Assembly: GCA_017615245.1 (NCBI GenBank)
Contig: JAGAAL010000004.1
Span: 1-64,000, forward strand
Direction of reading: 5' to 3'
DNA: 64,000 nt
Source: Bacteroidaceae bacterium
GTDB taxonomy: Bacteria; Bacteroidota; Bacteroidia; Bacteroidales; Bacteroidaceae
The notes beneath the pieces are model-generated. The model ran no database searches, was not told where the DNA came from, and worked only from the letters and a program-made list of their open reading frames with translations. Numbering within the stretch: position 1 is the first letter of the stretch; each line of letters opens with the position of its first letter. A program made the position numbers and the translations under genes. This document shows, in pieces, positions 52,852-61,287 of the stretch.

Positions 52852-53790
52852 TTATCTATTCAGTTTATTGCAAAGCTGAGCCTTTGTGTAGCGATTGTAA
52901 GCCCATACAAAGAAGCCGATACCTGCAAGGATTGAGAGGCTACCCCATACATACAGATAGATGTGGAAGTTCTCGAAGAAGGCTCGCATGGTTTCTTCTG
53001 CAAACATACGGTCCATTGTGTCAATATTGGCTGTAAACCAAATCATTCCGACGAAAAGAATGATGGCAAATAAGAACTCAATGGCCTTCAGAATGATATA
53101 AGTGATAGGCAGATTGAACTTATACTTCAGCGAGTTGCCAAACGCATAGATGGATGTGGTACAGAAAATACCTGCCCAGGTCGCAAATAAAGAAGCATCC
53201 AGAATATTCCCCAGAACCATGTCTTGAGGGCTGACATAAGTCGAGTCGGTGATGGTAACACCATTCATCGATGCATGCATCTGATTGGTGAAGTTCTGTA
53301 TGGCCGTCCCTGTCGTATTGGAAAATACACTGACAAACAGCGACTGTACACCTTCACCGCTCTTAAAGACGGCAATCGTCATCAGATAGTTGATAAGGTC
53401 AGCCACAGCCACACTTACCACCGAAACAACAATAGCGCCAATCACACAAACCAACACGTGCCACGTGTATTTTTCCAAGTTCGTAGCAGGCATCGTAAGA
53501 TTCGTGATACGTCCCTGCTTGTTACGCAATGGGTGCAAAGTACATCCTCCAGCAATATAAAGACTGAACTGCATGATAACTATCACAACCAATGAGGTTA
53601 GCGTCAGGTCGTTGTAAATACCTGATGGTGCAGACATCTGATAAGTAAGCCAGCGCATGAAGAACGAAAGCACCACAATACCCACAATGGTAAAGAAGAG
53701 CACAAGTGCAAGGTTGCGATAGAAGTTCTTATTGATAGTCAGGTCGAAGTTTGCATAATTTGCAAAACGCTTTGTATTAAAAGTACTCAT
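52852..53790 (-). CDS. ABC transporter permease-like membrane protein
   Basis: The product is 312 aa with about six TM segments (LALVLFFTIVGIVVLSFFMRW, LTSLVVIVIMQFSLYIAGG, WHVLVCVIGAIVVSVVSVAVADL, FATWAGIFCTTSIYAFG, AIEFLFAIILFVGMIWF, LSILAGIGFFVWAYNRYT) and no ATPase motifs. TLHPLRNKQGRITNLTMPATNLEKY resembles ABC-2 type or EcsB-like permease loops. It starts 3 bases after the ATPase stop. Substrate unknown; the GntR context suggests envelope stress or peptide export. Confidence 0.8.
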   Translation of the reverse strand: MSTFNTKRFANYANFDLTINKNFYRNLALVLFFTIVGIVVLSFFMRWLTYQMSAPSGIYNDLTLTSLVVIVIMQFSLYIAGGCTLHPLRNKQGRITNLTMPATNLEKYTWHVLVCVIGAIVVSVVSVAVADLINYLMTIAVFKSGEGVQSLFVSVFSNTTGTAIQNFTNQMHASMNGVTITDSTYVSPQDMVLGNILDASLFATWAGIFCTTSIYAFGNSLKYKFNLPITYIILKAIEFLFAIILFVGMIWFTANIDTMDRMFAEETMRAFFENFHIYLYVWGSLSILAGIGFFVWAYNRYTKAQLCNKLNR

Positions 53791-53793
53791 AAT

Positions 53794-54501
53794 TTATTTC
53801 CTTTCCTGTAATAATTTGTTAAACACATCTTCGAGGTTGATGACCTCATCGTCCTTAAACAGCTGATCCATCTTGGTGTTCAGCAATACCTCGTTCTTTT
53901 CAATCATCGTAACGTGGTCGAGCAACAGCTCTACGTCACGTACCTGGTGGGTAGAGATGATGACAATCTGGTCAGGATCTGTGCTACCAGCCACCACCTT
54001 GCGGAACTGACTCTTCGAAGGAATGTCGAGACCGTTGGTTGGTTCGTCCATCAGCAACAGATGAGTGCGGGCAGCAAGTGCGATACTCAGATACACCTTC
54101 TTCTTCTGACCCATACTCAATGCACCAAGATTGATGTCGTGAGGCATCTCGAAACTTTCGAGACAACGATACATCATGCTTACATCAAAGCGAGGATAGA
54201 ATGGCTTGATGGCATTGATGTATTTCTGAAGCGAGATACCAGGAAGGTTGTACTCCTCAGGCACGATAAACATATCACCCAACAACTCAGGTTTACGCAG
54301 AAGCGTTTCCACATTGTTATAAGTCACCCATCCCGACTGAGGACGAAGCAATCCCATAATGAGGTAGAGCAATGTGCTCTTACCTGTACCGTTCTTACCA
54401 AGAAGGCCATAAACACCGCCTTCGTTGATTTCCAAAGAAAAATGGTCTAATACCGGATCATTCTTCTTATACGCAAATGTTACATCTTGAATCTTTAACA
54501 T
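53794..54501 (-). CDS. ABC transporter ATP-binding protein (YtrB-like)
   Basis: The product is 235 aa. Walker A GLLGKNGTGKSTLLYL, Q-loop region, signature LGALSMGQKKKVYLSIALAA (LSMGQ in place of LSGGQ), Walker B HLLLMDEPTNGLD and H-loop ISTHQVRDVELLLD. Acts as the ATPase subunit on the cytoplasmic side of the permease encoded 3 bases downstream. A palindromic operator candidate and a 19-aa microprotein lie in its leader. Confidence 0.93.
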   Translation of the reverse strand: MLKIQDVTFAYKKNDPVLDHFSLEINEGGVYGLLGKNGTGKSTLLYLIMGLLRPQSGWVTYNNVETLLRKPELLGDMFIVPEEYNLPGISLQKYINAIKPFYPRFDVSMMYRCLESFEMPHDINLGALSMGQKKKVYLSIALAARTHLLLMDEPTNGLDIPSKSQFRKVVAGSTDPDQIVIISTHQVRDVELLLDHVTMIEKNEVLLNTKMDQLFKDDEVINLEDVFNKLLQERK

Positions 54502-54580
54502 AATCTTATTTATTATTTAATTTTATTTTTACATTGTTACATCTCTCCTAAAGAGAGGATAAGAAGGAAGCATTCTGGTT

Positions 54581-54640
54581 TTACATCAAGATGATGCCGC
54601 AAACTGTTGCTACTGTTGCGATGATAGTTACGATAATCAT
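54581..54640 (-). CDS. 19-residue hydrophobic microprotein in the ABC operon leader
   Basis: ATG at 54640 opens MIIVTIIATVATVCGIILM and stops at TAA (54581-54583). It is a single strongly hydrophobic helix with one Cys. AAGGAAAG ends 5 bases before the ATG, a stronger ribosome site than most here. It lies between the operon promoter (54729) and the ABC ATPase (starts 54501, 79 bases later). It could be a small ABC-partner membrane peptide or a leader peptide. Identity cannot be proved from sequence. Confidence 0.55.
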   Translation of the reverse strand: MIIVTIIATVATVCGIILM

Positions 54641-54703
54641 AATTCTTTCCTTTTTAAGTTAGTTCGTTTGGTTTATTTTCTCTGCCTTGCCTTTGAGTAA
54701 TTT

Positions 54704-54727
54704 AGTGTACTACTTAACTAAGACACT
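54704..54727. promoter_or_regulatory. Palindromic operator candidate for the GntR/YtrA regulator
   Basis: AGTGT and ACACT ends frame a TTAA centre, with TA at symmetric inner positions on both sides (24 bp in all). It begins one base downstream of the minus-strand -7 box, so it covers the transcription start. Such a site would let a dimeric repressor block the ABC operon. Confidence 0.65.
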
Positions 54728-54728
54728 G

Positions 54729-54736
54729 CAAAGGTA
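54729..54736 (-). promoter_or_regulatory. -7 promoter box for the microprotein-ABC-GntR-GIN-TraB run
   Basis: Minus-strand TACCTTTG, with the palindrome at 54704-54727 just downstream. Confidence 0.78.
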
Positions 54737-54927
54737 GGACACTTTTTTGATTCCACCAAATATTTAAGCAACTTTTTTATGTTTTTTCTTGTATTTTTTG
54801 CATTTTAGACATAATTCGTCTTTGGACAAGGAAATAAGTGACAAAAATTATAGGAAAAGGATGGGAAAAACGTCTTTGGAAGAAGAAAAGCAATAAACTC
54901 CGAGAATTTACGTTATTATATATAAAT

Positions 54928-54933
54928 AAGGTG
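54928..54933 (+). promoter_or_regulatory. Shine-Dalgarno-like site of the glycosylase gene
   Basis: AAGGTG is 7 bases before the ATG at 54941 and follows GTTATTATATA, the same text seen before the porV leader ORF at 22661-22683. Confidence 0.55.
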
Positions 54934-54940
54934 CACGAAC

Positions 54941-55549
54941 ATGAAACAATCAGCCGAACTTTCCATCGATGTGGAACTTCATCCATTGGAACCTTTCCTA
55001 CCCCAGAACACCAAGGTGTTGTTTCTTGGTAGTTTTCCACCACAACAGAAGCGGTGGTGTATGCACTTTTTCTATCCCAATTGGATAAACGATCACTGGA
55101 GACTGACTGGCGAAGTGTTTTTCAACAATAAGGATTATTTCGTGGATGCCGCTCACAAAACATTCAAATTGGATGCCATCAAAGCATTCCTACAGGAAAA
55201 AGGAATTGGTTATTTCGATACCGCAAGTGCTGTCCGTCGTCTTAACGATAATGCTTCCGACAAATTCCTGGAAATCGTCACACCTACAGACATTACACAG
55301 TTAACAAAAGGATTGGACAAACTGAAAGTAATAGTCACCACAGGCGAACTCGCCACAGAGACGCTATGTAAAACATTAAAAATCACCTACCCGCCAAGAG
55401 TAGGTGAATACATCGAAATCCCTAATCAGAATCGCTTCCTATATAGACTTCCATCTTCCTCACGCGCCTACCCTCTCGCTTTCAGCAAAAAGGCAGAAGC
55501 CTATCGGAAGATGTACGAATTTGCAGGGTTGATTGCTTATTCGAGATAA
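54941..55549 (+). CDS. Uracil-DNA glycosylase-superfamily protein
   Basis: The product is 202 aa. Starts with the UDG-fold motif NTKVLFLGSFPPQQKRW (motif 1, GSFP as in DNA-deoxyinosine/mismatch glycosylases) and FFYPNWINDHWR, then VIVTTGELATETL and LPSSSRAYPLAFSKKAEAY (motif 2-like SSS-A). It would remove deaminated bases. The exact substrate subfamily (UDG or hypoxanthine type) is uncertain. The last 13 bases overlap the MerR gene tail-to-tail. Confidence 0.8.
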   Translation: MKQSAELSIDVELHPLEPFLPQNTKVLFLGSFPPQQKRWCMHFFYPNWINDHWRLTGEVFFNNKDYFVDAAHKTFKLDAIKAFLQEKGIGYFDTASAVRRLNDNASDKFLEIVTPTDITQLTKGLDKLKVIVTTGELATETLCKTLKITYPPRVGEYIEIPNQNRFLYRLPSSSRAYPLAFSKKAEAYRKMYEFAGLIAYSR

Positions 55550-55875
55550 TTCAATTCACGATTGATGGCTTGCAATTCATCACGAACAAACTTTAGGCGA
55601 TCGATCAGTTCCGCTTTCTTATTGGGGTTTCCCTTCTCTCGCTTCATCGCTTCACGGGCACCTGTGAGGGTCATACCACGTTCCTTTACGAAATGATAGA
55701 CGACACGGATGGCATCAATATCCTCCTGAGTATATTGACGGATGCCTCGTCCCACCTTCTTAGGATGGATCGACGGGAATTCTTTCTCCCAATAGCGGAG
55801 CAGAGATTCTGAGACATTCAGAAGCTCTGCTACCTCGCGTATTGAGTAATAGAGTTTTAATGGTTTCTTTGCCAC
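55537..55875 (-). CDS. MerR-family transcriptional regulator
   Basis: The product is 112 aa. KLYYSIREVAELLNVSESLLRYWEKEFPSIHPKKVGRGIRQYTQEDIDAIRVVYHFVKERGMTLTGAREAM is a MerR winged helix; a short coiled-coil (AELIDRLKFVRDELQAINREL) follows. There is no metal-binding Cys cluster, so the signal is unknown. It lies 12 bases after pepD on the same strand. Confidence 0.93.
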   Translation of the reverse strand: MAKKPLKLYYSIREVAELLNVSESLLRYWEKEFPSIHPKKVGRGIRQYTQEDIDAIRVVYHFVKERGMTLTGAREAMKREKGNPNKKAELIDRLKFVRDELQAINRELNYLE

Positions 55876-55887
55876 TTCTTTAACTCC

Positions 55888-57351
55888 TTATTTCTTTACA
55901 GGAATATTCTTCAGCAACTCTGCGACAAAGTCGTAGAACTTGCCAACACTTGGAATGTAGCAACGCTCGCTTGGAGTATGAGGCGAAAGGAGTGTAGGTC
56001 CGAAAGATGCCATATCCATCTCTGGATACTTAGGGCCGATGATACCGCACTCAAGACCAGCGTGACATACAAGAATCTCCGGACGCTTGCCGTACATCTT
56101 CTCATATACATCCGACATCGCAGCTACAAGCGGACTCTTGGTGTTTGGCAACCAGCCACTATAACCACCCAAGAACTCCACTTTCATACCTGCCATCGAG
56201 AAACAAGCCTTGAGGCCGTTGCAGAGATAGAGTTTCATGCTGTCCTGACTGCTTCGTGCCAAGAGGTCGATTTCTGCCTTACCTTCTGCGACGTTGATAA
56301 TCGCAAGGTTGCTTGATGTCTCTACGATTTCCGGGATGGTTGGGATGTTACGCATCACACCGTTCTGAGCTGCTAATACAGCATTGATAAGGTTTGTCTG
56401 CACCTCATCAGGAATAGCCTTAGCTGGCATGTCACAAGGAGTTGCAGTCAGTTTGATACCTTCCTTCTCGATGTCACCAAACTCACGGCAGAAGGTTTCG
56501 GCACACTTAGCCACCATCTCCTTGAATTCTGCTTCCTTACCTTGAGGAACCACTACTACAGCCTCTCCGTCACGAGGAATCGCATTACGCATATTACCAC
56601 CGTGCCAAGAGCAGAGATGAGCCAAACCTGTGTTGACTGTTGCAAAGAGTACGCGAGCCATCAGCTTGTTAGCATTGGCACGACCCTGATTGATTTCCAA
56701 TCCTGAGTGTCCACCCAACAAACCCTTGATTGCGATGTCGTATGCCACCATTCCTTCAGGGTTGATATCCATCTCCTGATATTCCATCGTGCAAACAACA
56801 TCAAGTCCTCCTGCACAACCAATAGTGATTTCACCCTCTGTCTCGCTATCGAGATTCAGGAGATATTTGCCCTTGAGTGTATCAGGAGCCAGTTCAAAGG
56901 CGCCATACATACCAGTTTCTTCATCACGCGTAATGAGCACTTCCAGAGGACCATGTTCCAACGTTTTGTCTTCAACAACAGCCATTGCTGCTGCAACACC
57001 CATACCGTCGTCGGCACCAAGGGTTGTATCTTTTGCACGAAGCCACTCTCCATCAATCCAAGTTTCGATGGGGTCAGTTTCGAAATTGTGGTTGCTTTCC
57101 TTTGTCTTCTGAGGCACCATATCCATGTGAGCCTGAAGGATAGCAATTTCACGATTTTCATAACCTGGAGTAGCTGCAACTCTCATCACTACATTACCTG
57201 CGTTATCGATAAAAGCCTCAGCTCCGTTCTTCTTGCCGAAGTCAACCAAGAACTCAGCAACTTGTTTTGTGTGTCCTGACGGACGAGGGATCTGTGTCAA
57301 TGCATGGAAACAACGCCATACATTCTGTGGTTTTAAATCTAAGATTGTCAT
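55888..57351 (-). CDS. pepD: Aminoacyl-histidine dipeptidase (Xaa-His dipeptidase)
   Basis: The product is 487 aa, full M20 family. LQAHMDMVPQKT (metal His, Asp), DDGMGVAAAMAVVED, RDEETGMYGAFEL (catalytic/metal Glu), and AGLECGIIGPKYPEMDMASFGP near the C-terminus, with a lid domain between. It cleaves carnosine-like and general dipeptides in the cytoplasm. It follows the flippase-like gene by 12 bases. Confidence 0.94.
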   Translation of the reverse strand: MTILDLKPQNVWRCFHALTQIPRPSGHTKQVAEFLVDFGKKNGAEAFIDNAGNVVMRVAATPGYENREIAILQAHMDMVPQKTKESNHNFETDPIETWIDGEWLRAKDTTLGADDGMGVAAAMAVVEDKTLEHGPLEVLITRDEETGMYGAFELAPDTLKGKYLLNLDSETEGEITIGCAGGLDVVCTMEYQEMDINPEGMVAYDIAIKGLLGGHSGLEINQGRANANKLMARVLFATVNTGLAHLCSWHGGNMRNAIPRDGEAVVVVPQGKEAEFKEMVAKCAETFCREFGDIEKEGIKLTATPCDMPAKAIPDEVQTNLINAVLAAQNGVMRNIPTIPEIVETSSNLAIINVAEGKAEIDLLARSSQDSMKLYLCNGLKACFSMAGMKVEFLGGYSGWLPNTKSPLVAAMSDVYEKMYGKRPEILVCHAGLECGIIGPKYPEMDMASFGPTLLSPHTPSERCYIPSVGKFYDFVAELLKNIPVKK

Positions 57352-57363
57352 AACGATTTGATT

Positions 57364-58446
57364 TTATTGAGGTTTATTAAGATTGAACGGGAAAGGTGGT
57401 CTATTAGGCCCATAAGACATATTAGCTCCATAAGGCATATTTGCCCTATTCGGCCTATCGTTTTCATATGGCTTCTGCATCATCAGACAAATGGCCGAAT
57501 ACATACCCAGCATCGGCAACAAGCCTGTTTGGATGGCATGTACAATCAGCACAAAAGTCTCTGCGTCGGCTGCTACCTGCACACCAGCTAACAGCAACAC
57601 GGTCTTCACAGCAAAATGCCACGAACCCATACCGTTAGGGGTTGGCACAATCACCGCAAAGCCTCCTACCACGAAAGCCAGCAAGGCTGTCATGATGCCC
57701 AATGAAGCTGTGAAGGGGAAACAGAAGAAGGTGATGTAGAAATGCAGGAAATAGCTACCCCAGATGGCAAAGGTGTAGAACGCAAACAGCCATTTGTTTC
57801 TCACCTTGCTCAGCGAGAAAATACCGTCCTTGATGTCACCGATGATTTTCCGCAGTTTGGCAAACACCGTAGCCTTACGGATGAAATACCAAAGGAATAC
57901 CACCGTCACAACCACACAAGCAGCCGTAACGATATAGCCTGTTGTTGTAAATGTCTGCAACCATCCTGTCAGGCTCGTGCCTGTTTCATCGAAGAAGCGG
58001 ATGAAGGTCTTGATCTGCAAAAGGAACACAATGAGCGCCATCAGGATAAGCAGCAGAGAGTCAATTACTCGCTCTGTCACCACCGTACCAATTGCTTTGG
58101 GGAAAGAGGTACCGTCGTATCTACTCAACACCCCACAACGCACAACCTCGCCAGAGCGGGGAACCACCAAACTGGTAGTATAGGAAATGAAGACCGCATG
58201 GATGCAGTTCATCGTCTTGGGATATTCGCCCAATGGTTCGAGGGTTTGCTTCCAACGCAGCCCTCTGAACACCTGCGCAGTAACACCAAAGACAAGAGAG
58301 AATGCCATCCACCACCAGTTGACTTCGTTGAGCAAAGCATCGTGCACTCGCTCGAAGTCAAATTCACGATACATCCAATATAAAATAGCACCACCAAGTA
58401 GCAGCGGCAACAGAATATTCAGTATGTTTGTTAAATATTTTCGCAC
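57364..58446 (-). CDS. Lysylphosphatidylglycerol-synthase/flippase-like (UPF0104) membrane protein
   Basis: The product is 360 aa with about eight TM segments. N-terminal NILLPLLLGGAILYWMYREFDF, FVSYTTSLVVPRSGEVVRCGVLSRYDG (family mark, P-R-x-G-E), VIDSLLLILMALIVFLLQI, and GGFAVIVPTPNGMGSWHFAVKTVLLLAGV (PxPNGxGxxE-like). It resembles PF03706 proteins that move or synthesise lipids. A 40-aa tail is rich in Pro, Asn, Gly and Tyr with NRANMPYGANMSYGPNRPP repeats. Shares a divergent promoter region with rsmA. Confidence 0.86.
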   Translation of the reverse strand: MRKYLTNILNILLPLLLGGAILYWMYREFDFERVHDALLNEVNWWWMAFSLVFGVTAQVFRGLRWKQTLEPLGEYPKTMNCIHAVFISYTTSLVVPRSGEVVRCGVLSRYDGTSFPKAIGTVVTERVIDSLLLILMALIVFLLQIKTFIRFFDETGTSLTGWLQTFTTTGYIVTAACVVVTVVFLWYFIRKATVFAKLRKIIGDIKDGIFSLSKVRNKWLFAFYTFAIWGSYFLHFYITFFCFPFTASLGIMTALLAFVVGGFAVIVPTPNGMGSWHFAVKTVLLLAGVQVAADAETFVLIVHAIQTGLLPMLGMYSAICLMMQKPYENDRPNRANMPYGANMSYGPNRPPFPFNLNKPQ

Positions 58447-58496
58447 GTTTCACCTATTTCATGAGGATTCTTGACACGAGTGTCATAAATAATCCT

Positions 58497-58504
58497 TATC
58501 TTTG
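58497..58504 (+). promoter_or_regulatory. -7 promoter box for rsmA
   Basis: TATCTTTG, 38 bases before the ATG at 58542; TTG at 58471-58473 may serve as -33. Confidence 0.78.
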
Positions 58505-58509
58505 TACTG

Positions 58510-58517
58510 CAAATTTA
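58510..58517 (-). promoter_or_regulatory. -7 promoter box for the flippase-pepD-MerR operon
   Basis: Minus-strand TAAATTTG. It is only 5 bases from the plus-strand box at 58497-58504, so polymerase cannot occupy both. Confidence 0.7.
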
Positions 58518-58541
58518 GAAATAAAAACTGAAATAGTGGCT

Positions 58542-59351
58542 ATGATGATGGAAGAAAATACGAAAGTGAAGCCAAAAAAGTTTCTTGGGCAGCATTTCTT
58601 GACCGATTTGTCAGTCGCAAGTCGTATTGCCGACACTGTTGACATGTGTCCCGACCTCCCTGTTCTCGAAGTAGGACCAGGCATGGGAGTCCTGACTCAA
58701 TATCTGTTGAAGAAAGAGCGGCCGCTGAAGGTGGTGGAGATCGACCGCGAGTCAGTTCCCTACCTGCAAACCCACTTTCCAGAGTTGGGCGACAACATCA
58801 TCGAAGCCGATTTCCTGAAGATGGATCTCAAGATGGTGTTCGACGGACAGCCCTTTGTCCTGACAGGCAACTATCCCTACAACATCTCCAGTCAGATATT
58901 CTTTAAGATGCTGGATGAGAAAGCTCTGATTCCCTGCTGCACAGGTATGATACAGAAAGAGGTAGCAGAACGTATGGCTGCAGCACCTGGAGGAAAGACC
59001 TATGGGGTGCTGACCGTGCTGATGCAGGCTTGGTACGATGTGGAATACCTGTTTACGGTCCACGAGAATGTATTCAACCCACCACCCAAGGTGAAGAGTG
59101 CGGTCATCTGTCTGAAACGCAATAGTAGGGAAACGTTAGGTTGTGACGAGAAGCTATTCCGCAGGATTGTCAAAACCGTGTTCACCATGCGGCGCAAGAT
59201 GATGCGTAACGGGATGAAACAGATTGTGGGAAAAGATGCACCGTTGCTTGAAGACCCTATCTTTAACAAACGTCCCGAACAGTTGTCTGTTCAGGACTAT
59301 ATCGATTTAACCAACCAAGTGAGCGACTATCTGTCGAGCCGCACGTTGTGA
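58542..59351 (+). CDS. rsmA: 16S rRNA (adenine(1518)-N6/adenine(1519)-N6)-dimethyltransferase
   Basis: The product is 269 aa from the ATG at 58542 (two more ATGs follow at once; 58545 and 58548 are alternatives). PKKFLGQHFLTD is the family start; VLEVGPGMGVLTQYLLK binds SAM, and catalytic GNYPYNISSQIF (NLPY-type NYPY) follows. It dimethylates the 3' hairpin of 16S rRNA. Promoter at 58497 excludes the upstream in-frame ATG at 58428. Its last 45 bases overlap lpxB. Confidence 0.95.
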   Translation: MMMEENTKVKPKKFLGQHFLTDLSVASRIADTVDMCPDLPVLEVGPGMGVLTQYLLKKERPLKVVEIDRESVPYLQTHFPELGDNIIEADFLKMDLKMVFDGQPFVLTGNYPYNISSQIFFKMLDEKALIPCCTGMIQKEVAERMAAAPGGKTYGVLTVLMQAWYDVEYLFTVHENVFNPPPKVKSAVICLKRNSRETLGCDEKLFRRIVKTVFTMRRKMMRNGMKQIVGKDAPLLEDPIFNKRPEQLSVQDYIDLTNQVSDYLSSRTL

Positions 59352-60449
59352 TGCCCCTGAACCTCCCAGTTTCTCCCGCATCTCAGCATAGTCGGCCAAC
59401 ATCTGTTCGCGCTTGACTCCACCTTTTATTATCATACGCAACTCCTCTTCCAACCTCTTGACATTCATCTGCTCCCCTATAAGCTCTGTCACAATGGCAC
59501 GATCCACAATGAGGTTGACCAATGAGATGTATTTCACCTTCAGTATCATTTGTCGCAGCAGATTCGCCACTTTACCACAAGCCACGTAGTAACATACCAC
59601 CTGCGGCACATTGAAGAGAGCCGTCTCCAACGTAGCGGTTCCAGAAGTCACCAAAGCCGCCTCTGCCTGTTGCAACAGTCGATAGGTGCTGTTAAAGACA
59701 ATCTTCACATCTATTTCCTGAGGGATGTATTTCCGATAGTAAGCCTCTTCAATCGTAGGCACACCAGCAATCACAAACTGATGCCCAGGGAACTGCTGAG
59801 CCGTCTTCATCATCACGCGCAGGTTGTCCTTGATTTCCTGGCGGCGACTCCCTGCAAGAATGGCGATGAGCGGTTTGGCGGTCAATCCGAATGTCTGACG
59901 GAAAGCTTCACCCGTCTCTGCACCTTCTTCGCTTGCCTTAAACGCCCCCACAGCATCCACACATGGATTTCCCACATAGTGAATAGGATATTGATGACGC
60001 TGATAGAAGTCCACCTCGAACGGCAGGATGGAGAACAACTCGTCGATATCCCGACGAATATTCTTGATTCTGTGTTCCTTCCAAGCCCATATCTTGGGAG
60101 ATATATAATAATAAATAGGTATATCAGAATGCTGCTTCACATACTTCGCAATATTGAGATTAAATCCCGGATAGTCGACCAGAATCAGCACATCAGGCTT
60201 CCATGCGAGGATGTCCTGCTTACATTGCTTCATGTTCTTCATGATTGTATTGAGGTGCATCATCACAGGCACGAACCCCATGTAAGCCATCTCCTTGTAG
60301 TGCTTCACGAGCGTGCCACCCACGCTATGCATCAGGTCGCCACCATAGTAGCGGAAGTCTGCACAGCTGTCCTCCGCCTTCAGCGCCTTCATCAGGTTTG
60401 ATGCATGCAAGTCACCCGAGGCCTCTCCGACAATCAGATAGTATTTCAT
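59307..60449 (-). CDS. lpxB: Lipid-A-disaccharide synthase
   Basis: The product is 380 aa, full length. YLIVGEASGDLHASNLMKALK start, VLILVDYPGFNLNIAK, IPIYYYISPKIWAWKEHRIK, LPFEVDFYQR, IAILAGSRRQEIKDNL and GTATLETALFNVPQVVCYY are LpxB marks. It condenses UDP-2,3-diacyl-GlcN with lipid X in lipid A synthesis. It follows surE by 9 bases through a TTTAGAG repeat. Confidence 0.96.
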   Translation of the reverse strand: MKYYLIVGEASGDLHASNLMKALKAEDSCADFRYYGGDLMHSVGGTLVKHYKEMAYMGFVPVMMHLNTIMKNMKQCKQDILAWKPDVLILVDYPGFNLNIAKYVKQHSDIPIYYYISPKIWAWKEHRIKNIRRDIDELFSILPFEVDFYQRHQYPIHYVGNPCVDAVGAFKASEEGAETGEAFRQTFGLTAKPLIAILAGSRRQEIKDNLRVMMKTAQQFPGHQFVIAGVPTIEEAYYRKYIPQEIDVKIVFNSTYRLLQQAEAALVTSGTATLETALFNVPQVVCYYVACGKVANLLRQMILKVKYISLVNLIVDRAIVTELIGEQMNVKRLEEELRMIIKGGVKREQMLADYAEMREKLGGSGASQRAARQIVAHLVG

Positions 60450-60481
60450 CTCTAAACTCTAAACGCTCAACTCTAAACTCA
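60450..60481 (-). repeat. TTTAGAG microrepeat at the surE/lpxB junction
   Basis: On the minus strand AGTTTAGAGTTGAGCG and AGTTTAGAG units run to the lpxB ATG. They encode the last residues (SLELSV) of SurE and its stop. Confidence 0.7.
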
Positions 60482-61223
60482 GTTTATCCATCACCTCATA
60501 TGCCGTGATATCGACTTTCGTAGGAGTGACCGTCACATACCCCTGATGCAATCCGTTCCAATCCGAATTGGTATCAGGTGCGTCATCACTACGGAACTCA
60601 CCCACCAACCAATAGTACTGGTAACCTCGTGGGCTTACCCTCGACGCCAGTTCCTTTGTCCATACGCCCTGCCCCATCTGGCAAATCTTCATGCCCCGAT
60701 ACGTTGGTGTATCAGGTGCATTCACATTCAGGCATACCCCTTGTGGTAACCCATTCTTCAGCACATATTCCATCACCTTCCGCATGTAGGGAATCATCGG
60801 TGTGAAATCAGTATCCATGTTGTGCGAACAATGCGAGAAACCAATCGAGGGGATGTTCTTCAGGCAACCCTCAATCACCACACCCATCGTACCCGAATAG
60901 TGAACGTTGACCGCCGAATTGTCGCCATGATTGATGCCGCCAAGCACCAGATCGGGCTTGCGGTCACAATACTCCGCTAATCCCAACTTCACACAGTCGC
61001 ACGGCGTACCATTACAAGCATACACCTTCACCCCCGGTTCCTCCTCGATGAGCCGCGACGTTAGCACATGCTGGAACGTCACCGATAACGCAGCACCTGA
61101 GCGGCCACCATCAGGAGCCACAACCACCACGTCACCATATTCACGCGCCAACTGCGTCAACACATGAAGTCCCTTGGCTTCGTACCCGTCATCGTTCGAA
61201 ATCAGTATCAAAGGTTTACTCAT
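60459..61223 (-). CDS. surE: 5'/3'-nucleotidase SurE
   Basis: The product is 254 aa from the ATG at 61223 (MSKPLILISNDDGYEAKG). ISNDDG carries the metal-binding Asp pair; RSGAALSVTF and GGINHGDNSAVNVHYSGTMGVVIEG are family marks. It dephosphorylates nucleoside monophosphates with a divalent metal. The frame open further upstream runs through the tRNA and is excluded. lpxB is downstream. Confidence 0.95.
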   Translation of the reverse strand: MSKPLILISNDDGYEAKGLHVLTQLAREYGDVVVVAPDGGRSGAALSVTFQHVLTSRLIEEEPGVKVYACNGTPCDCVKLGLAEYCDRKPDLVLGGINHGDNSAVNVHYSGTMGVVIEGCLKNIPSIGFSHCSHNMDTDFTPMIPYMRKVMEYVLKNGLPQGVCLNVNAPDTPTYRGMKICQMGQGVWTKELASRVSPRGYQYYWLVGEFRSDDAPDTNSDWNGLHQGYVTVTPTKVDITAYEVMDKLSLELSV

Positions 61224-61249
61224 AACACACCATCTAAAGAAATTAAAAG

Positions 61250-61268
61250 CCCCTCCTATAGGGAGGGG
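61250..61268. repeat. G/C-rich palindromic repeat between tRNA-Gln and surE
   Basis: CCCCTCC (61250-61256) pairs with GGAGGGG (61262-61268). It could also act as a processing or termination hairpin after the tRNA. Confidence 0.65.
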
Positions 61269-61287
61269 TTTCAGGGTAGACATTCTG

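Larger units (their letters stand above)
54502..54940. other. Divergent regulatory interval before the ABC operon
   Basis: Holds the minus-strand promoter (54729), the palindrome over its start (54704), the microprotein frame (54581-54640), a weak palindromic repeat (54541-54570) and, at the right end, A/T-rich sequence with AAGGTG before the glycosylase gene. Frames within 54777-55043 are short and not called. Confidence 0.65.
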
